From: Massilia sp. UMI-21 | GTDB lineage: Bacteria; Pseudomonadota; Gammaproteobacteria; Burkholderiales; Burkholderiaceae_D | Length of the DNA stretch: 64,000 bases | Direction of reading: 5' to 3' | Assembly: GCA_015277795.1 (NCBI GenBank) | Contig: CP063848.1 | Location: forward strand, 3,534,001-3,598,000 | In this document: positions 1 through 7,442 of the stretch, in pieces | How positions within the stretch are numbered: the stretch's first letter is position 1 | Layout: every line of letters starts with the position of its first letter | Notes under the pieces: model-generated | The model's database searches: none | What the model saw: only the letters and a program-made list of their open reading frames with translations | Told to the model about the DNA's origin: nothing | Translations under genes and position numbers: made by a program

Positions 1-40
1 CGAGCACGGAAAATGGTGTTCAAGCTTCGCCCAGTTAACA

Positions 41-1096
41 ATGCAGACCCGAAAGAGCCGAGCAGCTCTGCATTCCCTCATAAAAGAAAACAGCTCTGCT
101 TATATGCTTTATTTACGTTGCGAAGAATGCACAAACCCTATACATGTCACCAGTCGCACGGATTTTGAATCAGTGAAGCGAGTAGCAAAAAGAAATAGGC
201 ATTATCGCTGCGACAACTGCATTAATAGGCGAGCAGCAGGGCAAAACAAGCCGCCGGAGTTGCCCCCCGATCAGGTATCAGAAGCGCCTTCTCAAAACGT
301 TCGTACTGTCATTGATTATGATCAGCTAAATTACACTAACGCATTTCTTCTATACAGCCTCCTCTCGGCCGCTGGCGAGCAATGGAACAAGAATACGATA
401 GCTCCCATCAGTGCCCAAATCGGAACGCTAGCACCAACACCAAGTCTTACGACTGAAATATATCTCCACCTGCACAGCGAAAAAATAATCATCCCATCTC
501 CGTCAAGCTGTAATCGTCCGTTTCCTAATATCGGAGATAACAGCTATCTCACGTTTCTACCCAATGACGTAACATGGATACTGGCCCTTGACGAACGCAA
601 AATGACCCCGGCATCTTTAATGAACGCTCTCGAACTGATCATAGGAAAATTCGATCCTCCATCTGCTTCGGCCCTTTGGTACCTGATTGCAGAGGCGGAG
701 TGTGAACGCTACTTCGGTGAACTTTGTGACCGCTACAGATTTAAAAGGCAAATGCTATACACAGAGAAGGTAGCCGGAGCAATTAGATACTGTCTAGATC
801 GGCTTTCACTGCCTCAGGTATGGAATATTCTATGGTGCACAATGCGAACGGTTGCAGCATTAGTTCAGGAAGGAACTTATTCTCACCCCCATGTCTACAA
901 CATGATTTCAACAATAGTCATGCGTGATGTCGATCGCCGGATAGCAAATAGCCAACAAATTCGCCCGTGGGGCAGGCTACAACCACACAGAGAATCAGTA
1001 ATTACCAGCGTCCTTTTCGACAACGTCTTTCATACCGGCACGGCAGCTTTTGAACAAGTGAACGGTAAGAATTCATCTGTGTACCGGCGGCCGTAG
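41..1096 (+). CDS. Hypothetical protein with N-terminal CxxC...CxxC zinc-ribbon-like motif, AT-rich
   Basis: I do not recognise the family. From the ATG at 41 the protein is 351 residues. Near the N-terminus two Cys pairs (CEEC about residue 27, CDNC about residue 57) make a four-cysteine zinc-ribbon-like site. The rest is mixed helical and strand sequence with no motif I can name, no signal peptide and no membrane segment. The reading frame has no stop between base 2 and 40 and there is no Shine-Dalgarno before 41, so the true start may lie left of the window. Base composition and codon use (many A/T third positions) differ sharply from every gene after 1500, which suggests recent transfer. 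It ends about 380 bp before a truncated HD-hydrolase gene, fitting cargo at the edge of an island. Confidence 0.6.
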   Translation: MQTRKSRAALHSLIKENSSAYMLYLRCEECTNPIHVTSRTDFESVKRVAKRNRHYRCDNCINRRAAGQNKPPELPPDQVSEAPSQNVRTVIDYDQLNYTNAFLLYSLLSAAGEQWNKNTIAPISAQIGTLAPTPSLTTEIYLHLHSEKIIIPSPSSCNRPFPNIGDNSYLTFLPNDVTWILALDERKMTPASLMNALELIIGKFDPPSASALWYLIAEAECERYFGELCDRYRFKRQMLYTEKVAGAIRYCLDRLSLPQVWNILWCTMRTVAALVQEGTYSHPHVYNMISTIVMRDVDRRIANSQQIRPWGRLQPHRESVITSVLFDNVFHTGTAAFEQVNGKNSSVYRRP

Positions 1097-1480
1097 AGCG
1101 CCATCCCGAACTTAGCTAATTCTAATGTCGAGCCAAAAGCACTAAAAATAGATTCAGCGTCACCAATACTCGGCACGCTTGCGATACTTGCAACATTTAG
1201 ACCACGTTTCGGCAAGTGGCTTGTAGTTCATAACGGAGTTTGCTCAGTGCTGGCTCAAGCGTGACAATGCCCAGGAAGATCAAGCTGACGTGCCCTGGAA
1301 GATTTCAACCTACGCATATGCGCGCAATACGACCTTGTAGGTGTTGCGTTTTAACAACGCCAGTGCGGCGCGTGCTGCCAACGTGAAATGTTATACGAAA
1401 TATTAAACATAACAATTTTGGCACCCAGGTTCGCCATAGGAGGCCGCGCGATTTGTTATGGGGTTTGTGGGGGATATTAA
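1097..1480. other. Gene-free AT-rich stretch ending at a probable island junction
   Basis: No convincing gene is visible. A 61-codon antisense frame (1030-1215) overlaps the end of the preceding gene and has no supporting features. The right half is AT-rich and holds small inverted repeats: TGTTAT at 1389-1394 facing ATAACA at 1409-1414, CATAACAA at 1408-1415 facing TTGTTATG at 1453-1460, and the near-palindrome GGGATATTAAATCCC at 1471-1485. The last spans the point where homology to the HD hydrolase begins. These could be recombinase or transposase binding sites or chance; no target duplication can be checked because the other end is not in the window. Confidence 0.4.
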
Positions 1481-1963
1481 ATCCCGCTGTCGGTCGCCCA
1501 GCATTCGCTCACCGTCATGCTGCTGCGGCGCGCGCTCGCGCCCAGGCCCACGCCGGTACAGGAACTGCGCGAACTGCTGCACGACGCCGAGGAAGGCCTG
1601 CTCGGCTTCGACGCCATCTCGGTGATCAAGCCCTTCCTGGGCGAGGGTTTTCGCGCGCTGACCCGGCGACTGGAGCAGATGGTCTTCGTGCGCTACGGCC
1701 TGCCGGCATGGACCGAGAAGGAACACCGGCTGCACAAGCAGGCCGACCGGCTGGCGGCGGCGAGCGAGGCGGTGCACGTGACCGGCTGGACGCGCGAGGA
1801 AGTGCGGCGCACGCTGAAGATCCGCGCCCCGGTGCTGGACCAGGATCCCCTGGTCACCTGCTTCGGCTGCGCGCCGTGGGAGCCCTGGCCGCCCGGGCTG
1901 GCCGCGCAACGCTTCCTGGCCGAACTCGAACGGCTCAAGGCAGAGGCGGGACATGGCGCTTGA
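1481..1963 (+). pseudogene. HD-domain phosphohydrolase, 5'-truncated
   Basis: The frame opens just after a TAA at 1478-1480 and reads PLSVAQHS, then LLHDAEE, then KQADRLAAA. These carry the first His, the HD pair and the final Asp of an HD-family metal site. The C-terminus ends with a PWEPWPP stretch. Intact family members, as I recall them, have roughly 50 more residues before the first His. Here those residues are absent and are replaced by AT-rich foreign sequence. The first ATG (1517) lies after the first metal-ligand His, so a product started there could not form the site. I therefore call a remnant cut by an insertion or deletion. If translated from 1517 it would be 148 residues. Confidence 0.65.
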
Positions 1964-2060
1964 CACCGCGTCCCCTCCCGCACGCAGGCTTGCGTGGTTG
2001 AAATTGTTCTGGACATGGCCGCACTCATGGCGCTGCCCCTGCTGGCCCCAGCGTTAAACA

Positions 2061-2074
2061 TTGACACGCATCAA
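2061..2074. promoter_or_regulatory. Candidate FNR/ANR box without an obvious target gene
   Basis: TTGACACGCATCAA matches the FNR consensus TTGAT-N4-ATCAA except for C at position 5, a variant common in Anr/Fnr sites. It lies between the HD-hydrolase remnant and the DnaA-box element. No gene starts within 200 bases on either strand, so it is either a relic or controls an unannotated transcript. The window encodes an Fnr protein at 48763. Confidence 0.3.
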
Positions 2075-2114
2075 TCTCAACAGCTAAGCGATTGATTTCA
2101 TTGGATATTCCTCA

Positions 2115-2246
2115 ATATCCACAATAACTGTGGATAAAGATGTGGAAAAGCACTACTTGACAAGCCAAAAGTCCAGTAATGATGCGGGTTTCAACACATT
2201 GCCCGTTCCGCAGGCAAATTGAAAATCTCTACAAATCAAGGACTTA
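2115..2246 (+). repeat. DnaA-box-containing intergenic element, copy A
   Basis: This is a 132-bp element matched by copy B at 4614-4745 in the same orientation. It contains three DnaA-box-like 9-mers: ATATCCACA at 2115-2123, TGTGGATAA at 2129-2137 (perfect box on the minus strand) and TGTGGAAAA at 2141-2149. They are followed by TTGACA (2157), TTTCAACA (2189), a hairpin TTGCC-N9-GGCAA (2199-2217) and AAATCAAGGACTTA at the end. Box spacings (0, +14, +26) and hairpin offset (+84) are the same in both copies while the intervening bases differ, so the architecture appears to be under selection. The function is not known to me; DnaA binding is the natural reading. Confidence 0.7.
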
Positions 2247-2341
2247 GCGAAGCATCACTTTCCTATTGTGTGGGGGTGTGGGGCAAATTCCTACAAAAAG
2301 CCGGTGCGGGGGATAAGTCGCCAACATGGTCCGATCTCCCG

Positions 2342-4438
2342 TCATTTCCACGCGTTCCGGGCGCGCTCGCGCACCAGCATGCGCACGCTCTCCGGCACCG
2401 GCTTGCGCAGCTGCGGCGTGTCCGCGCTGAGCCAGGTCGTCTCTTCGAAATGCCTGAGCATGGCCGGCGTGATGAAGCGGCTACGCGAGGCGTACACGTG
2501 GCGATCGCCGGTCGCGGCCTGCTGCTTGATGAAGAAGCGGTTCGGCACCACCAGTTGCAGGTGCTCGCGGGCGCGCGTCATCGCCACGTAGAGCAGGCGC
2601 CGCTCCTCTTCGATATCGTCGTTGTTCCCGGTGCTCATGTCTGACGGGATGCAGCCGTCGACCACGTTCAGCACCGTCACCGACTTCCATTCCTGGCCCT
2701 TGCTCGAATGAATGGTCGACAGGATCACGTAGTCTTCGTCGAGCAGCGGCGCGCCGGCGCGGTCGCTGGTCGCCTCCGGCGGGTCGAGCGTGATCTCGGC
2801 CAGGAAGCTCTCGCGCGTCGCATGGCCGCCGGCAAGCAGCGCCAGTTGCTCGACGTCGGCGGCGCGCACCCCGGCGTCGTCGTACATGCGCTCCAGGTGC
2901 GGCAGGTACCACTGCTTGACCAGTTCGATATCGGCCGGCCAGCGCAGCCCGGGGGTGCGCAGGCGGCGGTACAGCGCACTGAACCCGTCCCAGTCCGCGC
3001 TGCTCCTGGGCGGCGCCGCGAAGGCCTCGACCGCGGCCGCCGGATCGCCGGCCTCGCCCACCGCATCCAGCAGGCGGGTGGCGGTGGCGGGGCCGATGCC
3101 CGGGATCAGCTGGGCCACGCGGAAACCCGCCATGCGCCCGTTCGGGTTCTGGGCAAAGCGCAGCACCGCCAGCACGTCCTTGATGTGGGCCGCCTCCAGG
3201 AACTTCAGGCCGCCGAACTTCACGAAGGGGATGTTGCGCCTCATCAGCTCCAGCTCCAGCGCCGCACTGTGGCTGGCGGCGCGGAACAGCACCGCCTGCG
3301 ATTTCAGGGCAATGCCGGCCTCGCGGTGCTCGAGGATGCGATTGCAGGCCCAGCGCGCCTGTTCGGCCTCGTCGGGAATCAGGACCAGCTGCGGCTTGAG
3401 GCTGGACGGCTTGTCGGTCCATAGAGTCTTGGCGTAACGTTCGCGCGCACCGGCGATGACGGCGTTGGAGGCATCCAGGATCGGCTGGGTCGAACGGTAG
3501 TTGCGCTCCAGGGCGATGACTTCGGCCGCTTGCGTGAACTGTTTCGGGAAGTCGAGGATGTTGCGCACCGTCGCGCCGCGGAAGGCATAGATCGACTGGG
3601 CATCGTCGCCGACCACCATCACGCCCTCGCCACCCGGCTTCATGCCGGTGATGATCGACGCCTGCAGCCGGTTGGTGTCCTGGTACTCGTCGACCAGCAC
3701 ATGGTCGAACAGCGCGCCCAGCTCCGGTCCCAGCTCGGGATCGGCCGCCATCTCGGCCCAGAACAGCAGCAGGTCGTCGTAGTCGAGCACGTTCTGCTCC
3801 TGCTTGGCGTCGACGTAGGCGCCGAACAGGGTCTTCAGTCGTTCTTCCCATTCGCTGCACCATGGGAAGGTCGACTGCAGCACTTCCTGCAGCGGCGCGC
3901 GCGTGTTGACCACTCGCGAGTAGATCGACAGGCAGGTGCCCTTCAGCGGAAACCGTTTTTCGAGCTGCGAGAGGCCGATCTCGTGGCGCACCAGGCCCAT
4001 CAGGTCTTCGGAATCGCCGCGGTCGTGGATGGTGAAGGAGTCGTCCAGGCCGATGCGGCCGGCGTACTCGCGCAGCAGGCGCGCGCCGATGGCGTGGAAG
4101 GTGCCGGCCCAGGGCAGCGCGGCCGGCGCCGCATGGCCGCCGCCGACCCCGCCCGTCCCGAGCAGGCGCTGCAGCACGCCGCCGGCGCGCCGGCCCATTT
4201 CCGCCGCCGCGCGCCGCGAAAAGGTCAGCAGCAGGATGCGCTGCGGATCGGCGCCGGACTGGATCAGGCGCGCCACCCGGTGCGCCAGCGTATTGGTCTT
4301 GCCCGATCCCGCTCCCGCCACCACCAGCAGCGGCCGCACTGTCGGGGCGCCCATGTCGTGCTCGACCGCGGCGCGCTGTTCGGCATTCAGGCCGGCAAAG
4401 GGATCGTCGGTGGCAGGCTGGTCGGGGACGGCGTTCAT
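2342..4438 (-). CDS. UvrD/Rep-family ATP-dependent DNA helicase
   Basis: Superfamily 1A 3'-5' DNA helicase, 698 residues. Seen in order: the Q-motif region LNAEQRAAVEH, Walker A GAGSGKT (42-48), DExx box VDEYQDT (249-255), GDDAQSIYAFRGA (motif III), ERNYRST (motif IV), TIHSSKGQEW (motif V) and LLYVAMTRAR (motif VI). It is somewhat longer than Rep and near the length of UvrD, and too short for RecB. The ATG at 4438 is preferred over the upstream in-frame ATG at 4465, whose ten extra residues look unlike the family. It stands alone and is bracketed by the two DnaA-box elements, which suggests a link to replication-fork repair or restart, though that is inference. It lacks an obvious UvrD C-terminal UvrB-binding tail, so I give no symbol. 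Confidence 0.93.
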   Translation of the reverse strand: MNAVPDQPATDDPFAGLNAEQRAAVEHDMGAPTVRPLLVVAGAGSGKTNTLAHRVARLIQSGADPQRILLLTFSRRAAAEMGRRAGGVLQRLLGTGGVGGGHAAPAALPWAGTFHAIGARLLREYAGRIGLDDSFTIHDRGDSEDLMGLVRHEIGLSQLEKRFPLKGTCLSIYSRVVNTRAPLQEVLQSTFPWCSEWEERLKTLFGAYVDAKQEQNVLDYDDLLLFWAEMAADPELGPELGALFDHVLVDEYQDTNRLQASIITGMKPGGEGVMVVGDDAQSIYAFRGATVRNILDFPKQFTQAAEVIALERNYRSTQPILDASNAVIAGARERYAKTLWTDKPSSLKPQLVLIPDEAEQARWACNRILEHREAGIALKSQAVLFRAASHSAALELELMRRNIPFVKFGGLKFLEAAHIKDVLAVLRFAQNPNGRMAGFRVAQLIPGIGPATATRLLDAVGEAGDPAAAVEAFAAPPRSSADWDGFSALYRRLRTPGLRWPADIELVKQWYLPHLERMYDDAGVRAADVEQLALLAGGHATRESFLAEITLDPPEATSDRAGAPLLDEDYVILSTIHSSKGQEWKSVTVLNVVDGCIPSDMSTGNNDDIEEERRLLYVAMTRAREHLQLVVPNRFFIKQQAATGDRHVYASRSRFITPAMLRHFEETTWLSADTPQLRKPVPESVRMLVRERARNAWK

Positions 4439-4613
4439 GGCTGGCAAAATCGGGAAATGCCACACTGTACATTTATCCAGTTATCTTGCGCAAGCGGGGA
4501 ATCCGGCGGACAAGCAGCCTGCGCCGGCAAGCGACGCCCGGCCTTCTCACGATCGGCTCATGGATTACCTGCAGATGAAGTGCTAAGTCTCTAATAATTA
4601 AAAAGTTTTCCGG

Positions 4614-4745
4614 ATATCCACAAAGTCTGTGAATAACTATGTGGAAAAGCGGGGGCTTGACACGCCGAATGCGGCCATCTGTGCGGCTTTCAACAATTTG
4701 CCTATTGGGAAGGCAATCGCGATAGGCCCGTAAATCAAGGGTTTA
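4614..4745 (+). repeat. DnaA-box-containing intergenic element, copy B
   Basis: This is the second 132-bp copy of the element at 2115-2246. The 9-mers are ATATCCACA at 4614-4622, TGTGAATAA at 4628-4636 (reverse complement TTATTCACA, which fits TTATNCACA) and TGTGGAAAA at 4640-4648. TTGACA follows at 4657, TTTCAACA at 4688, the TTGCC-N9-GGCAA hairpin at 4698-4716, and the element ends AAATCAAGGGTTTA. It lies about 175 bp upstream of the helicase start codon but points away from that gene, so it is unlikely to be the helicase leader. Confidence 0.7.
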
Positions 4746-4776
4746 CGCGCTCCTGTCGCGCGCATGCGAGGCGCAA

Positions 4777-4807
4777 GCACAAAATTATTCTTGAGAAACG
4801 TTTGTGC
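4777..4807. repeat. Inverted repeat GCACAAA / TTTGTGC
   Basis: Perfect 7-bp arms at 4777-4783 and 4801-4807 are separated by 17 bp, just right of copy B and before the stop of the small minus-strand gene at 4859. It could be an operator or a weak hairpin. There is no T-run, so it is not a typical intrinsic terminator. Confidence 0.3.
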
Positions 4808-4858
4808 ATAAGCCCGGCCTGCCTGACCCGCAAGCGTCCCTGCCGGCGTTCTGGCGAA

Positions 4859-5086
4859 TCAGGCCGCCGCCAGTCCGCGCCGCCGCGCGGGGTCGAGCAG
4901 CACGCGGGCGATGATGCGCCCTTCGACCGAGCGGGACTTGAGGTACTCGAGCGCGGACAGGGTGCCTGCGGTGCGCATCAGTGCGATGCCGTCGTCGACG
5001 ATGTCGCGCTGGCGCAGGTCGCGCCGGGAATCGGCGCCGGCGGCGCCGTCTGGCTTGTTGAGGGCGGTGCGAAGAGGATTCATCAT
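4859..5086 (-). CDS. Small conserved-looking hypothetical protein
   Basis: A 75-residue protein if started at the ATG at 5086; a second ATG follows directly at 5083. A GGAAAGG ribosome site lies about 10 bases upstream. The sequence is basic and hydrophilic, with the core DIVDDGIALMRTAGTLSALE followed by KSRSVEGRIIARVL and an RRR tail, and no membrane segment or cysteines. I do not recognise a named domain. The regular amphipathic helices and good ribosome site make it more likely real than a shadow frame. An upstream extension to 5146 is possible but its sequence looks non-coding. Confidence 0.55.
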   Translation of the reverse strand: MMNPLRTALNKPDGAAGADSRRDLRQRDIVDDGIALMRTAGTLSALEYLKSRSVEGRIIARVLLDPARRRGLAAA

Positions 5087-5279
5087 GCGCCTGGCCTTTC
5101 CGGATCGGGGTGTGTGAGGCTGCATCGAAGTATGGGTGAAGCGCAAACAATGTCAATGTCAGATACAAATCAAATTGCAGCTTTCGTTTTCGTGCTCGGG
5201 GCGTGGCGCCGGTCCAGCGTTGCGCCGCCTCCCGTGGCCGCCGCCTACAATGGGCCCAACCAAACCACGCGAGGACGCC

Positions 5280-5456
5280 ATGAGCATGCACCCCGATCCA
5301 GACCTGAACCCCGGCGACGACGCACAAGCCGGCACCCCCGGCACCGGCGAAGACGTGTGCGATGCCTGCGCCGGCACCGGCAAGCTGTCCGACGGTAAGC
5401 CCTGCCCGAACTGCGGCGGCACCGGCAAGGTGATCGAGGGTATCGGCGGCGGTTGA
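5280..5456 (+). CDS. Small DnaJ-like CxxCxGxG zinc-finger protein
   Basis: 58 residues. After an acidic, proline-rich N-terminal part it carries CDACAGTGKLSDGKPCPNCG followed by GTGK: two CxxCxGxG repeats as in the central zinc domain of DnaJ, enough for a single zinc site. There is no J domain or substrate domain. Such free-standing repeats are often annotated as molecular chaperone-like small proteins. Start chosen at ATG 5280, preceded by GAGG; the frame is open further upstream but that part is unlike a protein. Single-gene unit, divergent from the 75-residue gene at 4859. Confidence 0.75.
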   Translation: MSMHPDPDLNPGDDAQAGTPGTGEDVCDACAGTGKLSDGKPCPNCGGTGKVIEGIGGG

Positions 5457-5564
5457 GCACCGGGCCCGGCATCGGGTCCGGCGCGGCGCGCGCGAATGCG
5501 TCTGTCTGGCAAGCGCGCACGCCGCAAGGCATACTTGCGCAATCGTCCACTCATCCAGCACACC

Positions 5565-6407
5565 ATGCCAGAACTCCTCAGCGAGCACGCCTGTTTCGGC
5601 GGCCTCCAGCGCTTCTATCGTTTCGACTCGGCGGCCATCGGCCTGCCGATGCGTTTTTCGGTCTACCTGCCGCCCGGCGCCGAAGGCAAGCGCCTGCCTG
5701 TGCTGTTCTATCTCGCGGGCCTGACCTGCACCGAAGAGACCTTCATGACCAAGGCCGGCGCCCAGCGCGTGGCGGCGCAGGAAGGGCTGATCCTGGTCGC
5801 ACCCGACACCAGTCCGCGCGGGGCCGGAGTGCCCGGGGAAACCGAGAGCTGGGACTTCGGCGCCGGCGCCGGCTTCTATGTCGACGCCCTCGAAGCGCCA
5901 TGGTCGCGCCACTACCGCATGTACAGCCATATCCTTGAACTGCGCGAACTGGTGCCGGCGCTGCTGCCGGCCGACCCGGCCCGGGTCGGCATCTTCGGCC
6001 ACTCGATGGGCGGCCATGGCGCCCTCATGATGGCGCTGCGCAACCCGGAACTGTTCCGATCGGTATCGGCCTTTGCACCGATCGCCGCGCCGATGCGCTG
6101 CCCCTGGGGCCGGAAAGCCTTCAGCGGCTATCTCGGCCCTGACGAGGCGGCCTGGCGCCAGTACGATGCAAGCGCCTTGATGGCCGAGATGGACAGCGCG
6201 CCCTTCCCGGGCGGAATCCTGATCGACCAGGGCCTGGCCGACAAATTCCTGGCCGAGCAACTGTACCCGGACGCCTTCGAGGCAGCCTGCGCCCGCGCCG
6301 GCCAACCGCTGAGCTTGCGCCGCCACGAAGGCTACGACCACGGCTACTACTTCATCTCCAGCTTCGTCGAAGACCACCTGCGTTTCCATCGCCGCCTGCT
6401 CGGATGA
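5565..6407 (+). CDS. fghA: S-formylglutathione hydrolase
   Basis: Hydrolyses S-formylglutathione to formate and glutathione, the last step of glutathione-dependent formaldehyde detoxification. 280 residues, the family length. It shows the esterase D signature: LFYLAGLTCTEETF (48-61), nucleophile elbow GHSMGGHGA with Ser147, and catalytic His in HEGYDHGYYF near the C-terminus. The start at 5565 (MPELLSEH) matches the usual family start; upstream in-frame codons look non-coding. The formaldehyde dehydrogenase partner (adhC/frmA) is not adjacent. The formate made could feed the formate dehydrogenase at 34089-43913, though the two are 28 kb apart. Confidence 0.95.
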   Translation: MPELLSEHACFGGLQRFYRFDSAAIGLPMRFSVYLPPGAEGKRLPVLFYLAGLTCTEETFMTKAGAQRVAAQEGLILVAPDTSPRGAGVPGETESWDFGAGAGFYVDALEAPWSRHYRMYSHILELRELVPALLPADPARVGIFGHSMGGHGALMMALRNPELFRSVSAFAPIAAPMRCPWGRKAFSGYLGPDEAAWRQYDASALMAEMDSAPFPGGILIDQGLADKFLAEQLYPDAFEAACARAGQPLSLRRHEGYDHGYYFISSFVEDHLRFHRRLLG

Positions 6408-6737
6408 GCGGCAGCGGACGCGCCACCGCTCCCGGTGCGTCGACACCACCATCGAGGCGGAATGCCGCCCGACAAACGAACGCCGCGACCGGGAAACCGT
6501 GGTGTATGCTGAACGTACCGCACGAGGTTCATGCGCAGCTTCGCCCTGCCCACCGAGGTCGACGACGGTGCGGCACAGGCACGGCCCGAAGACGGCGTTC
6601 TGCAGTTGAGTCTGCCTAAAAAAGCAGGGCACTGAAGCACGCCGCCCGACCATCGGGCCGGCGCCCTGCCGCGGCGCGGCGCGGCCGCCTCACGTTCCAG
6701 GTTGTACGTTTTTACGTTCGCTATTCTTCGACGCACC
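6408..6737. other. Intergenic stretch holding an hsp20 remnant
   Basis: Apart from the Hsp20 C-terminal remnant at 6513-6635 nothing coding is visible. The segment 6700-6735 just before the phosphoribosyltransferase is locally AT-rich with a repeated ACGTT motif (6690, 6713) and may carry its promoter. Confidence 0.45.
6513..6635 (+). pseudogene. Remnant of a small heat-shock protein (Hsp20/alpha-crystallin) gene
   Basis: After a TGA at 6510-6512 the frame reads YRTRFMRSFALPTEVDD, then EDGVLQLSLPKK, then a stop at 6633. This is the end of an alpha-crystallin domain: the SFxLPxxVD strand and the GVLxLxLPK motif are diagnostic of Hsp20. The N-terminal arm and most of the domain are missing, so only about 40 codons survive. 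It lies about 100 bp upstream of a phosphoribosyltransferase and is probably a decayed gene of the same stress cluster. A start at the internal ATG (6531) would give 34 residues, unlikely to be functional. Confidence 0.65.
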
Positions 6738-7442
6738 ATGCAGGATACCGAAGGCTACAAGGACCGCACCCACGCCGGCCGGCAACTGGCGCACTGCTTG
6801 CGCCACTACGCGGGCCAGCCCGGGCTCGTCGTGCTCGGCCTGCCGCGCGGCGGCGTGCCGGTGGCCTTCGAGGTGGCGCGCGCACTCGGGGCCGAACTCG
6901 ATGTGCTGCTGGTGCGCAAGCTGGGCATGCCCTACAACGAGGAATATGCGATGGGGGCGATCGGCAGCGGCGGCGTGCGCGTGCTGCAGCCGGGCGTGCC
7001 CGGACTGATGGGTGTCACGCAGGAACAGCTCGACAGCATCACGGCGCGCGAGCTGGCCGAGCTCGAACGGCGCGAGCGCCGCTACCGGGGCGGACGGGCA
7101 CCGCCGCAGCTCGAAGGACGCTGCGTGATCCTGGTCGACGACGGCATCGCGACCGGCGCCAGCATGCTGGCGGCGATCCGGGTCGCGCGTCAACACCGCG
7201 TGGCGCGGCTGGTCGTGGCGGCGCCGGTGGGCGCGCCCGACACGATCGGGCGGCTCGAGAGGGAAGCCGACGAAGTCGTCTGCCCGCTGGCGCCGGAGCG
7301 CTTTCATGCGGTCGGACAGTACTACCGCAAGTTCGGACAGACCGAAGACGAAGAAGTGCAGGACCTGCTGGCGCAGGCATGGGCGACCATGCCGGATGGC
7401 GCGCAGCGGGGCAATCAGAACAACAGAAAGGAGCGGACATGA
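6738..7442 (+). CDS. Phosphoribosyltransferase-family protein
   Basis: 234 residues from ATG 6738 (MQDTEGYKDR). It carries the type I PRTase fold: an N-terminal VVLGLPRGGVPVAFEVA segment, LVRKLGMPYNEEYAMGA, and the PRPP loop VILVDDGIATGAS at about residue 131. Substrate is unknown. This subfamily lacks the recognisable base-binding hood of purine or pyrimidine salvage enzymes and is usually found beside stress genes or fused to erythromycin-esterase domains. The downstream gene starts inside its stop codon (ATGA) and the esterase follows, so all three probably form one transcript. No strong ribosome site is visible before the ATG. Confidence 0.85.
   Translation: MQDTEGYKDRTHAGRQLAHCLRHYAGQPGLVVLGLPRGGVPVAFEVARALGAELDVLLVRKLGMPYNEEYAMGAIGSGGVRVLQPGVPGLMGVTQEQLDSITARELAELERRERRYRGGRAPPQLEGRCVILVDDGIATGASMLAAIRVARQHRVARLVVAAPVGAPDTIGRLEREADEVVCPLAPERFHAVGQYYRKFGQTEDEEVQDLLAQAWATMPDGAQRGNQNNRKERT

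Larger units (their letters stand above)
1964..2341. other. Gene-free stretch between HD-hydrolase remnant and helicase
   Basis: No gene of normal length is visible. A 34-codon frame overlapping the stop of the remnant (1952-2056) has no supporting features. The stretch holds an FNR-like site (2061-2074) and copy A of the DnaA-box element (2115-2246), both listed separately. The last 90 bases before the helicase stop codon contain G-rich runs (TGTGGGGGTGTGGGG around 2268-2283) with no clear terminator. Confidence 0.5.
4439..4858. other. Gene-free stretch upstream of the helicase
   Basis: It holds copy B of the DnaA-box element (4614-4745) and an inverted repeat (4777-4807), listed separately. 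The AT-rich 4590-4612 segment could carry the helicase promoter, but no clean -35/-10 pair can be assigned. No coding frame with support is present. Confidence 0.45.

Noticed and set aside
1389..1414. loxP-like or recombinase core sequence (TTATACGAA with inverted TGTTAT/ATAACA)
   Set aside because: Arms are only 6 bp and do not match a known tyrosine recombinase site; no recombinase gene is in the window.
2157..2186. Sigma-70 promoter inside the DnaA-box element (TTGACA as -35)
   Set aside because: Neither copy has a TATAAT-like hexamer at 16-18 bp from TTGACA.
4439..4465. Longer helicase start at 4465
   Set aside because: The ten additional residues are unlike the family and the ATG at 4438 gives the expected N-terminus.
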